Below, piece by piece: positions 1-9,376 of a stretch of DNA of 64,000 bases. Within the stretch, counting starts at the first letter, position 1. Every line of letters starts with the position of its first letter. The notes under the pieces are model-generated. The model was not told where the DNA came from, did not search any database, and saw only the letters and a program-made list of their open reading frames with translations. The position numbers and the translations under genes were made by a program. Origin of the DNA: Lenzites betulinus (taxonomy: Eukaryota > Basidiomycota > Agaricomycetes > Polyporales > Polyporaceae); NCBI GenBank assembly GCA_022264855.1, contig JABYQU010000001.1:1984001-2048000 (forward strand). The letters run 5' to 3'.

Positions 1-206
1 CGCAACAAGATCCGTAGGCGTACAAATGGACCGCCGGTCGAGACCATGACTGCTGGGAGCGATCCCAGCCCGGCGGCGCACGCAATACGCTCCGTGACAT
101 CATCGCTTGGCTCGCCGTAGCGGGCAGTGTGCAGCCCAGAAAGGCAGGCGAGGTAGATGAGACGCGGGTCATCTGACCGCGACGCGTCCAGTTGTGCACG
201 CGTCAT
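1..206 (-). CDS. Truncated hypothetical protein, N-terminal part
   Basis: A reading frame on the minus strand opens with an ATG at 204-206 and stays open for 68 codons to the window edge. The peptide begins MTRAQLDASRSDDPRLIYLA and continues with a Gly/Ala-rich stretch ending near VSTGGPFVRLRILL. I do not recognise the family. It runs divergently from the Hsp9 gene; the two would share about 235 bp of upstream DNA, so this could be a bidirectional promoter. The ATG could also be internal to a longer exon, since no splice acceptor was sought beyond it. The evidence is the open frame and its composition only, so confidence is modest. Confidence 0.4.
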   Translation of the reverse strand, partial: MTRAQLDASRSDDPRLIYLACLSGLHTARYGEPSDDVTERIACAAGLGSLPAVMVSTGGPFVRLRILL

Positions 207-336
207 GGGCTCCATCCGGCGACGATGACGCTCCGTCCCCACCGCAGCGTCATCCCGGCCCATCCTTGCAGCGCGAGCACGCACTCACGCACCACCGCCG
301 ACCCGGACGCTCGGCGCTCGACGTCGGGCGTGCGGG

Positions 337-342
337 TATAAG
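337..342 (+). promoter_or_regulatory. TATA-like box of the Hsp9 gene
   Basis: TATAAG lies about 100 bp upstream of the Hsp9 start codon, followed by a pyrimidine-rich stretch with TCTCATCTCACTCC-type sequence, as is common at fungal transcription starts. This box is missing from the partial copies of the upstream region carried in the tandem array, which stop about 10 bp before it. Confidence 0.5.
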
Positions 343-441
343 AGCGGCGGCGGGGCAGCGAGGATGGGCATCATCTCATCTCACTCCCACTCCCACTCAA
401 CTCTCTTACCACCCCACCACCACCACCTCTTCATTATCATC

Positions 442-824
442 ATGTCCGACGCCGGCCGCCAGAGCTTCACCGACAAGGCTACCGCCGCGCTCAAGGTCAT
501 TTCCTTCTCCAACGCGCGTCGTGTGTGCCGCGGCTGACATGAATATTTGGCTTCACAGCCCGACTCCGAGAAGTCTACCACCGAGCACTTCGGCGACAAG
601 TTCAAGGGAAATGCCGACTCTGCCGGGTCCACCCTCGAGCCCCAGAGCCAGAAGTCCACCTCGCAGCGTGTTGGCGACGCGTTCAGCAGCAACAACAACA
701 GCAGCACCGAGGTAAGATGCCCGTGTGTTTTTTCCCGTTGGACTACTCCCTTACATGCCTCTCCCGATAGCCCTCGTTGACCCAGAAAGCGAAGAACGCT
801 GTTGGCCTTGGCAACAACAACTAA
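442..824 (+). CDS. hsp9: Small heat-shock protein of the Hsp9/Hsp12 family
   Basis: Three exons (442-495, 559-711, 771-824) encode 86 residues, starting MSDAGRQSFTDKATAALK and continuing PDSEKSTTEHFGDKFKGNAD, the hallmark of fungal Hsp12/Hsp9 proteins. These are small hydrophilic, LEA-like proteins that become helical at membranes and protect cells under heat, osmotic and starvation stress. The second exon carries the repeated QSQKSTSQRVGDAF signature. The protein ends in VGLGNNN. Phases close cleanly: both introns are phase 0 (63 and 59 bp). The first donor, GTCATT, is weak, but the join reproduces the family sequence exactly. Length is normal for the family. This is the only full copy in the window; fragments of its upstream region recur in the array downstream. 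Confidence 0.93.
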
Positions 825-1041
825 TTTGTTCTGGACATTGTGCACGCATATATCAGGAATTCGTTGTAACATCAATGTAGTGCGGATTGTATAATTGAAA
901 CACGCTTCGTCTGCTCCGATACAAACTGTCAGACAGATCCAACCTGTCAGAAACGCTTCATTTGTTATGATACAAAACACCACAAACGTCTGGGCTCTTC
1001 AGTGCATACTTCATACTCCCCGCTGAATCGGGAAGTCTTGC

Positions 1042-1711
1042 AGGACCCCGGACAAAGCGCCTATATGTCCTCTACCAATGCTGATGGAAATGGCCCAAAA
1101 TTGGGCCCAAGGTTCGAGTCGTGTTCGGTAGGAAATGGGGAGATTTCGGGCCAAGGTCAGATACTAGCGTGCTGATAGAAAGCTCCCCGGCGCCGGGAGG
1201 TCCGATAAGTCATGCTGTAGGAAGTGTCCCGAGCCGGGGCCGTGCCTGTCACCCTGGACTACTTATTTTGGACGCGACACTTCCGAAAATATGTTGATTC
1301 TCTCTCTTATAAGGTCAGCTAGATTCGTTACGAGATCCACGCTTGTAGAGATCCACACTGCGAGAGACGTCTCTGGCTGTATCCGATCCTCATCGGTGGA
1401 AATGCAGGAATTGCGTCGAGAGTGCATGCGAGGCCTAGAGAATATTTCTTGAGGTCCTGTTCAGCAGTACTACCCCTTCTTCTACATCCTCAGTCGTACT
1501 AACACGCCGGTAGGCGCATTTCTAGCGCGTTTTTGAGAATTTTGCGAATTTACTTAACTCTTGAGGCTTGAGGTTCGATACCCCATGCTGATGTTTTTGG
1601 GCAAAAAATGGAGGTCCGAGTCCCCAATGCTGATACTAGAAACTGTGCTGATAGAAACACCAAAATCCGGGATTTTCGTATAGGACATGTAAGCGCTTTG
1701 TCCGGGGTCCT
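1042..1711. mobile_element. Non-autonomous hAT-like element (MITE), 670 bp
   Basis: The ends are perfect 19-bp inverted repeats, AGGACCCCGGACAAAGCGC at 1042-1060 and its complement at 1693-1711, with weaker similarity inward to about 35 bp. The element is flanked by an 8-bp direct repeat AGTCTTGC at 1034-1041 and 1712-1719. An 8-bp duplication is the rule for hAT transposons. The corresponding site in array copies 2 and 3 (9258, 16800) has a single AGTCTTGC and no element, which is the empty site. There is no transposase ORF, so it must have been moved by an element elsewhere. Confidence 0.85.
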
Positions 1712-1829
1712 AGTCTTGCTCACTTGGCGGCTATGGCGCTTGTGCAGAGCTGAACTTAACTTCGACTGCCACCACCACCTGGACCACATCGTGCTGTTTG
1801 TGCTCCGGAATTGAGGTTTACTCGACAGT

Positions 1830-3581
1830 ATGTCGCTGTCGACTACTACCACAGCTACCTACGATTTGGCCAAGTATTCCCGCTCGTACAACCACACTCC
1901 GAGCGCCCAATCCGAAGGGCCGGGAGAGTTGCAATGGCAGCACTTTACTAACCCGGTCATCAGACTGACAATGGAGACACGAAAGGGCGTGAATGGCCAC
2001 CTGGAATCATACCGTCTCAAGATCACATGGATGTTCAGTGCGGGGACGGATTCCATGGATGTCGACCAGCGCGAAGTTGTCTTCGTATGTCATTGGCCTC
2101 GTGTTGTGGAACCTATATACACGCATATTGACAGTCTCTTTGTGCATACAGGAGGATCTCGATCTGGTCGCGTATTCCTCTTTGCCCTCTCTGCAGGCGC
2201 CGCAAGGCATGCCCCTTAAAGCGGTTTACCAGGACGCGGTCGTCGGCATACGCTACCAACATCCCCGCGTCTCCCCCCGGGAACAACACCGGTAGGCTAT
2301 ATGCGCCTATTTGACGTTGTCTGATATCTCACATGTGCAATAGCAATATCGTCGCTTTCAGATCGCGTTTGAAGGCGGGAATTCCGCGTCCACGTTCATC
2401 GAGTCAATCCGCTTCATATGCCCGTGCAAGGCCAACGCTCCTCCGCCTCCCCCTCGCGGCGCTCGGATCTCCGCGACGCACGCTGGGGCCCCGGTTCAGG
2501 GCGGTTCTCAAGTGACTACAATGGCGGATCCCTCCCCGGCTCGCTCTGCTGCTCGACCGGCTCTCCGACAGGCAATGTCTACTATGTCAGTAGAAGAACC
2601 TCCCTATGCTATCCGGCGCACGCATACGACACTCGCTTCATCTGCTGCATCTGGTGCTGCTCCAACTTGGGACTCCTCTCAGGCGCTGTACCCGGCCCAA
2701 AGCCCCTACGAATATGTCCACGAGTACTCTCGCCCTTCGTCTGCCGTCGCCCATAATTCGTCTTCTTCGTCTTCCGGCCTGTCTTCTTCTGTCTCTGCTG
2801 CTGCTGTTCATTCTGGCCCTGCTGCTCCCGTCGTCGCCTCTACTGTGATGTCAAGTGTTTCAGCTCGTCCTAACGCCAGTGCGACATCCATAGCCCGCCC
2901 TCCTCAGGTCCCGCCGTCAGCCACTGCCCCCATAGCCCGCCCACCTCAAGTCCAGCCATCAACCGCTGCCCCAGCCCTCGCACACAGCACCGACTCGAGC
3001 GACACATCGCTCCCCAGCTCTTCCTTCCCGCACTCGAGCTCCTCGCCCCCGCCCTTTGCTCACGCGCACGCAGCGCCCCGTCACAGTCTGCGCGCGAGCT
3101 CTCCGGATCTCATGCCCCCTCCCCCTATTCCCTCGAACATTTACAATCTGCTGAATGCCGCTAGTGCTACGTTGCCCGCTGCTGCCCCGGTTGCTGCCGC
3201 CACGGCGCCTGTTCCGCTGGCTGTCTCCCTCGAAGCGATAATCAACCCTGCCAAGCCCGTTATCCCGCCCCAGGACGCCCTGCCACAAGGCCCGACACAA
3301 AGGGTGGACCCGACGGCGACGGACAAAGCCGCCGTGGCGCTCACAGCGACCCTGCGGACGAGCGCAGAGCTGTGCGCGCTCCCGGCGGACGAGCTCGAGC
3401 AGCTCGTCGCGGAAGTCGTGCGCGAGGACGGGTTCGCAGACCTCGTGCGTCATTTCTCCGTCTCTCTGTCCTTTTCGCTTGGTTTCTGGTGCTGTAGGAT
3501 GTGCTGACAAGGGCGCGGCGCGGGTAGATGAAGGCGTTGGACGGTATGTGGCGGGTGAAGGGGCTGGTCGGGGCTGTATGA
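1830..3581 (+). pseudogene. Rec114-like gene, copy 1 (one frameshift)
   Basis: The exons by comparison with copies 3 and 4 are 1830-2084, 2152-2291, 2344-3444 and 3528-3581. The second exon is 140 bp instead of 141. One A is missing in the run CTC(A)CCCCCGGG near 2270, so the frame is lost just before the second intron. Exons 1, 3 and 4 are otherwise open and match the other copies, including QYRRFQIAFE at the start of exon 3 and the terminal MKALDGMWRVKGLVGAV. The single lesion may be recent, or a sequencing error next to a homopolymer. See copy 4 for the functional assignment. Confidence 0.6.
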
Positions 3582-3733
3582 CGCTGTGTTACTATTAGGA
3601 TACCGTGCCTGTGGATTCGCAGTTGTTCCAATCGATCGACGCTGACGCCCATTTCCTGCCCTTATAAGTGGTCGCTATTGCTGATAGAGCGGCGATGCGG
3701 CGCGGCTCGGGGCCGGGCGGCGCGGGGCGCGGA

Positions 3734-3788
3734 CATGGCTGAGGAAAGAAACATGGCTGAGGAAAGAAACATGGCTGAGGAATGAAAC
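3734..3788 (+). repeat. Short minisatellite, 18-bp unit x3
   Basis: Three tandem units of the type ACATGGCTGAGGAAAGAA follow the Rec114-like gene and recur in units 2 and 3; unit 3 has GGAATGAA variants. A second short repeat of ACACAGAGGGGTACTGGCCT type follows at about 3800-3862. No function is apparent. Confidence 0.7.
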
Positions 3789-4075
3789 AAATCGTTAGCA
3801 CACACAGAGGGTACACAGAGGGGTACTGGCCTCGAGCACACACAGAGGGGTACTGGCCTCGGGGGGACGACGGGGAGGGGGTGGTGGTGCACACAATATA
3901 TTGGTTTCCATTTCAAACACGGTTGGCAGAGCAGGACGGCGACGCAAGAAATATATTAGGCGGACAAACACTACATAGGTACTATGGATCGTCTCGCTCG
4001 CATCGCCCGCCGTGCCCGCCATGGTTGCCCCATTCGCGTGCACCTCTTGCGCTTACTTTGGGCTCAACTTGGCTG

Positions 4076-5010
4076 GGACTTGTTCTACAGGAGGCCGAGC
4101 GTGCGGTGGAACGCGCTGTGTGGCCACGGCCGTATTGAGGTCGCACGATGAGCTCCGCGCAGCGCGCCTGGAGCGCGAGGGCCTTCGGGCTGAGGGGACG
4201 GGCGACGGCCGCGTTGGAGTCGTTTCGACGGGCTTCAGAGCGCGTTCATCCGCGCCGCCGCGGCCGCGAGAGAACAGCGTCTCGTGCGCTTGCCGCACCT
4301 TCTGCGGACGCTTCCGACGCTGTCGCACACAGCCGGGACTCGTTCGACGGGAGGCTGGGTGAGCGGCGGGACGCGCCATGCGGAGGCGGCCGTGTTTGAG
4401 GTCGTACCGTTGGCTGCGCGTAGATTTTGAGGCGCCATGGGGCTTGGGGGATGGCCGTGTTGAAGACACTTCGAGGGGCTTCGGAGCGCGTTCGTCCACG
4501 TTCTAACGGCCGCGGGAGGTCGGCAGGGATTGTCCGGGGGCCGTGGGACGCGACGAGAACGCTGCAGGACACGCAAGGCCCGCTTGGGGCGCAGACGAAC
4601 GCGCAGGCCATCCGGGACGACACAGATCTTAAGCGAGCACCTCCGATGGTATTGCGGGCGGCTGGGAACTGTGCGACGGGCGAGCGGGGAAGCGGTGGGA
4701 CGCGTTGTGCGAAAACGGCCATGTGTGAGCTCGTACCATTAGCTGCGCGCGGATTCCAAGGCGTCGTGGTGTTCAGGGGACGGCCGCGTCGAGGACGCAT
4801 TCCCGGAGCGTTCGTGCTGCTTCCAAGCGCGTTTCTGCGTGCCGGGACGGTCGCGAGAGGTCGGTCGGGATTGTCAGGGGGCCGCGCGAGCAACGCCATC
4901 GCGTGCGAAGCCTCGTTCGATGCAGGGACGCGCCGAAATGGCTACGGGACGCGCCAGGCCGGCTCGGGGTGCAGACGAACGCGCAGGGCCACCCGGGACG
5001 ATGCAGCGGA
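4076..5010. repeat. Degenerate internal repeat, three partial copies
   Basis: Three diverged copies begin near 4076, 4336 and 4665 with GGACTTGTTC, GGACTCGTTC and GGAACTGTGC. Each continues with a GGTGGAACGCG / GGCGGGACGCG / GGTGGGACGCG block and then a TTGAGGTCGCAC / TTTGAGGTCGTACC / GTGAGCTCGTACC block. A further block containing GGTCGG(C/T)(A/C)GGGATTGTC occurs at about 4518 and 4860. On the minus strand an intron with strong signals (GTACGTCTCC donor, CATCCCACAG acceptor) lies near 5045-5112, so the repeats may code for part of a spliced minus-strand protein. The same structure is present in units 2 and 3. Confidence 0.55.
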
Positions 5011-5568
5011 TGCGTGGACATGGCCCGTCGGCCTTGCGCGTCGTCGCCCCAAGTCGGTCTGTGGGATGCTCAGTAAACGAGATGTGCATGCGGGAAGGGG
5101 GCGGAGACGTACCTGCTATCGTCGAACACGGGCCGATGTCCATCGTTGTTTGTGCCCCGCTCTCCGAGGCCGTCGAGGCTTGCAGAGAGACGACGTGCCG
5201 CGCAAGACGACGACGCGCCCTGCACTGAGACGGCGGACGTTGTGGTGAGATGCGGCCGCGTGGCGGCAGAGAGCACAGGAGACGCGATGAGCGGGGAAGG
5301 GGGCGGGAGAAGAAGAGGAAAAGGGGCTGGAGGGGAAGCCCTCGCGACGCGATGCGGCGGCCGCGCATTCACGTTTTTATCCTCCTCGCGGGCGCCCCCC
5401 GGGCCCTGTTCGCGTCTCCGTACGCCTGCCACGCGGGGGAATAGAAAATAATGCGTCCGCGGCCGCAGCTATCCAATTTCCTGAAAAGCGTCCAAGTCAG
5501 CCAGTCACAAACGCGCATTTCGAGCATGGGAGAGTGCTCACGTCGCGACGTGACGTCTCGTCTTTGGC

Positions 5569-6601
5569 CTACACGTCCCGCCCATTGAGCTCGTCGTATG
5601 CCTGCGCGACCCCTGCTCGCAGAACCTAGGGACCGTGCGTCGTCCTGTTACCTGCGGCATACCATGCCGCCTTGCGAGCTGCATCAAGGGCATGCGTCAG
5701 GAGCTCCCGCCTGCGCAGGACGCGTTCTGTTTGGTGGGCCGTGCACGCAGTCTCCCACTCGTATCGTGCGAGGACGCCGTTCATGACTATCGCAGGCGCC
5801 ACTCGCCGCGCGCGAGTCACGCGAAATCAAGAAATAAATGTATCTGCAAGCGAGAGTTAGTGTCATTTACGCACAGCAACGTGCTCGCAGGGAGCCGAAC
5901 GTGGAAGGGATACGTACCGCGCGTCGACGAAGTCGGTGCGTATCTCCGCGCAGAGTCGTTTCACCGGCATCGCCGACTTTCCCATGCCTTGCGCGAGCTC
6001 GTCGTTTTCCCGTTTTTGCTCGGCAGGCAGGAGGCCAGGGTCCGCGGCTTGCAGCGCAGACGGCGCGCGCCTCGCGTGCTCGTCACACCTACAGTAGAGA
6101 GCAGCATCAGTTTCGGAACGTTCCTCATGATGCGGGTGGCAAATCGTACCTTGAACACGCATATCGTATTCGGCCGCCGTCCTGATGCACGCTGAGCCGT
6201 TTGCTGCACTCCACGAGCGTCGCCGCCTGGTGTAAGTCGGCCATACCATAGCTCGTCCGCCTACAATACGGGCACGTGTATGTGGGCGCACGGACGAACG
6301 CAGCGCGGTGTGGTGCAGCTGGGACGCAGCCCGAGTCGATTGCTGCAACGCAAAACAAAGAGCGCTGAGCGAGCGACTCGCCAATACACCGATACGATAC
6401 GAGCTTACCATTCCGGAAACCAGAGTGCCCTTGCGCGGCAGGATGCGCAAGCGCAAGCGCACGCCCGGCGCCCTGCGTCTCTGCCGCCGTTCTGCACACG
6501 GAGACGGCCTGGCCTGTTGCTCGGCACGTCCTGCGGGGAACGCTGCCTCGCACGCCGTCGTCTCCAGGGCCGCGGGCCCTCCTCGCGTCATCGTGCGAAT
6601 G
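5569..6601 (-). CDS. Spliced gene with Cys-rich finger, unit 1 (family unknown)
   Basis: Three minus-strand exons, 6601-6409, 6342-6150 and 6088-5918, join in perfect phase with strong GTAAGC and GTACGA donors. They encode about 185 residues that include TYTCPYCRRTSYG, then RIRYACSRCDEHARR, a CxxC...CxxC(xxH) arrangement like a zinc finger, and a basic-acidic helical stretch (LLPAEQKRENDELAQ). Two further exons at about 5843-5652 and 5612-5569 read ARYEWETACTAHQTERVLRR and end GVAQAYDELNGRDV-stop. The join from the third exon (phase 2) to the fourth (needs phase 1) does not close, so either an exon is missing or the gene is damaged. Differences from unit 3 include silent changes and an in-frame 6-bp deletion. 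The 5' end was not found. I do not recognise the family. Confidence 0.45.
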
Positions 6602-8028
6602 CTGGCAAGCGATGTCAGCGTTGTGCGTCGTGCGCGCATCGAGATGTCTGAACTCAACACACATACCTGGGATTTCCCCGCTGCGCAGTGTGTCCTGCGG
6701 GCCGCGGGCCGTTACGATACAGCGTGGACAGTCCGCTGGGGTGCGTGTGCGGGATGCGGCGCGCGGCACTGCGGGCTCGCATCAGCGAGGGCGTCCAAGA
6801 GCGACTGAAGGAGGAAATACGCGTACCTACGAAGCAGTCATTCGAGGACCCGAACGACGCTCTGCGCGCCCCGAGCGCGAGCGCGTCCCGCTGCGTGCCG
6901 TCCCCAGCCACGAGCTCCGCGCTCCGCCCTCGGGGAGATGGATCTCGGTGTCCACCCGTCGCTCGCGTGGCCCGCAGACGTCAGACCCGCCCCCCGTCGC
7001 GTGCGTCGTGTGGTGTGCCCCGCGACCCGCCCCGCTGGTCCCGCCGACGTCGGGCGCGATCCGAGTCTTGACGCCGTCAGTCCGTCTCCCCGGGGAGTGC
7101 GCGCGCTCCGTCTGTGCGCTCCAGACGGCCGGTGCGACGTGCGCTTCCCTTTCGGAATCCGGCATCGTGCGCTGGGCGCTGGGCTGCTGTTCGCGCGGCG
7201 CAGGCGCGCGGGTTCCTGTTGGGTGGGTGGGCGCTCCGAGGGTGTAGACGGCGTGCGGGAGGGTTGCCGTTCATCGTTTGTCGCGGCGGGCCTGTGCGCG
7301 CAGCGGGCTCGCTCCTCGTCTGCGCCCGGGCGAACGCCAGGCGCGACCCATCGAGCGCGGACCATGGGTTCGTCGCCGGGGTGTGTGGTTGCCCCCCTAG
7401 CAAGATACCCCCGCCAGGCGCCGACCGCCGCCGTCTCGCTGCGATGCACGCCGCGCGCCCCGCCGCAAGTCGCCCGCCGTGGCCCTGACGTTCGCGCATC
7501 GATTCGCATGGGGCGCATGCACGAGGCCCGGTCGGCGGGCGGGCATCGTTGACGTCGCTAGGCTCGGATCGCGAGCGCACCGGGGGGCCGTCTGGTCGTG
7601 AGCGAGTATTCCCCGACGCGTTCTGGAGCGCGTCCTGTGGCCCGTGCATGGTGCTCTACAGTGGTCTGGCGTCGTGGTCGTCGTTTGAGGCGGCGAGGAC
7701 GGGGTATGTGCACGCGGGGCGAGCGCACTTGGAGCTCGAGGCGGGCCGCGCTGGACTTTGTGTGCACTACGGTGTGTGTGTGCAGGCGCACCTGTTCGCT
7801 TTCGAGCTCGGAATCGAGTGCGCTAACTGACGGAGGAAAAATTCGTCGACAGTTCGGGAAAGCGACGCACCTTTCATGCACGCGTGAACACAGTACAGGG
7901 TCGCGCAGCGTCCTCCGTGTGCCCAGCGAGTGCGAATGTGCGCGAGGCACACGGACGACGGCGGCGAATCTCTCCCCGATGCACGGCGTCTTGCTCGGCG
8001 GAGGAGGGTGAGCCGAGCCCGTCCGAGT

Positions 8029-8080
8029 AGCAGCAGCGCGCGGGGATGCTGATAACAGTGCATCCCCGCGCGCTGCTGCT
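8029..8080. repeat. Perfect 21-bp inverted repeat with 10-nt loop, unit 1
   Basis: The arms at 8029-8049 and 8060-8080 are exact reverse complements (AGCAGCAGCGCGCGGGGATGC less its last base shows the start). They are separated by TGATAACAGT. The structure would form a very stable hairpin in DNA or RNA and is unchanged in all three units. Confidence 0.85.
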
Positions 8081-8210
8081 CTTGCTCACCCCCCTTCGTC
8101 GCTCTGTGAGGGCTCGCTGCCCTCGTCGTCTCCTGTCCCTGCGACGCCGTCCGCGTCCCTCTTGCGCTCGCGTGCGATCGCTGCCGACAGCCCGACACAC
8201 TGTACGCGTC

Positions 8211-8636
8211 ATGTGTGTCGGCCTGCCGCACAGTGCGCGACGCTCGGGGCACCCCATCGAGCACGGCGTGCGGCCACTGGGGACGCCTGCGAGCGCACGC
8301 TGTGCGCCGAGGTACGTCTCTGCCAGTCGGAGGAATGCACTTACCTGTTTGTTCTAGTACAGCCCGAGTGTACGCGCATGGACGCACCTTTTCTCTTTCG
8401 GTTGCGGACTCGATAGACGAGGACGCGAAATGCTGCTGGACTGTGCACACGGGTAAGTTGCTTCATCTCGCCAAGGACTGACCTTGCTAACGTCGTTCCA
8501 TGCCGCAGGCCACTCTGCACTGCGAGGCGGTCTCGCAGCAGCACTGGCAGTCAGCGAGAAGCGACCGGAGGCCGTCGCTCTGCAGCGTGGATGGTGGATT
8601 GCGGGCGAGACGGACAGCGTCCGAAGCGGACGGTAG
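8211..8636 (+). CDS. Small spliced gene, unit 1 (family unknown)
   Basis: Exons 8211-8311, 8358-8452 and 8509-8636 join in phase to give 107 residues. The introns are canonical: GTACGT...TTCTAG (46 bp), and GTAAGT...TTGCTAAC...CCGCAG (56 bp), the second with an excellent branch point. The peptide runs through RVYAHGRTFSLSVADSIDED and TVHTGHSALRGGLAAALA to RGWWIAGETDSVRSGR-stop. Between units 1 and 3 I count six silent and three replacement changes, and the stop changes from TAG to TAA. That pattern points to protein-level constraint. The ATG at 8211 is the first in frame; an upstream exon is possible. The HSALRGG...RGWW segment recalls the HxLRxG box of tyrosine recombinases, but the catalytic Arg spacing is off and no Tyr follows, so I leave it unnamed. 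Confidence 0.55.
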
Positions 8637-9136
8637 TACCAGTACTGTATGTACTCTATGTGCTTACCTTCCATACTTGTCCTTGTACGAGAGTGCGGAG
8701 GCACGGGAGACACCCGCAGGCGTGAGTACGTCGCGAGGCTGCTAGGGACGCCGAGAGGAGCACTGGGGACGCGCAAGGGAAGGTCGGGACAGGGAGGGAG
8801 CACAGGCGAGGACGGGAGGAGGTGGACGGCGCAGCTGAAGCTTGAAGAAGGACAAGAGGGCTTGCGTGCGAGGCCTGCGCGCACTCGTCGCGGCCTTTGG
8901 CCTGGCTTGGCGGATGCGCGCGCGAGCGAAGGCGACGACGTCATCGCGCGTGCGCCGATCGCGCGCAGGCGCCCGCGGGCGAGTGCATGTCCGACGTCGT
9001 TATCGACGGTGCGATCTCGCTCTCGCTCTCGCCCGGCACGCATCGGGGCGCATCTGCGCCCCGTCGTGCAAGCTGCATGCGCCCAGATCGTCCGCGGCCG
9101 CACCGCTGCCTTGCCCGCGGCGTGCGCGTCTCATCG

Positions 9137-9238
9137 AGACGCTCCGTCCCCACCGCAGCGTCATCCCGGCCCATCCTTGCAGCGCGAGCACACACGTACG
9201 CACCACCGCCATCCCGTACGCTCGGCGCTCGACGTCGG
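9137..9238 (+). repeat. Displaced hsp9 upstream fragment, unit 1/2 junction
   Basis: About 100 bp matches 227-327, the region just upstream of the hsp9 TATA box, sharing for example GACGCTCCGTCCCCACCGCA and GCTCGGCGCTCGACGTCGG. It is fused directly to sequence matching 1014-1041 downstream of hsp9, so the heat-shock gene itself is absent from the array copies. Confidence 0.8.
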
Positions 9239-9376
9239 ACTTCCCGCTGGATCGGGAAGTCTTGCTCACTTGGCGGCTATGGCGCTTGTGCAGAGCTCAA
9301 CTTAACTTCGACTGCCACCACCACCTGGACCAGCATCGTGCTGTTTGTGCTCCGGAATTGAGGTTTACTCGACAGT

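Larger units (their letters stand above)
1712..9257 (+). repeat. Tandem array unit 1 (about 7.55 kb)
   Basis: This is the first of three full head-to-tail units, with a period of 7546 bp measured from AGTCTTGC at 1712 to the same sequence at 9258. It holds a Rec114-like gene (1830-3581), a short minisatellite (3734-3788), a GC-rich body of about 5 kb and a displaced hsp9 upstream fragment (9137-9238). From about 3.9 to 8.7 kb every deduced peptide is identical to that of unit 2 at an offset of exactly 7540 bp. Much of 6770-8210 is open in several frames on both strands because of high GC. I could not assign coding sense there. Confidence 0.93.

Noticed and set aside
3984..4140. Plus-strand ORF beginning MDRLARIARRARHGCPIRVH in unit 1
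   Set aside because: It looks protein-like but stops after about 52 codons with no clear donor, and the minus strand is also open. Changes between units gave no support for this frame.
5652..5866. Frame reading RYIYFLISRDSRAASGACDS as the continuation of the finger gene
   Set aside because: It joins in phase but ends early. Silent changes between units favour the neighbouring frame with ARYEWETACTAHQTERVLRR.
6770..8210. Several 100-225-codon ORFs on both strands of the unit body
   Set aside because: GC content keeps all frames open. No splice-linked reading or domain was found and the frames contradict each other, so none is annotated.
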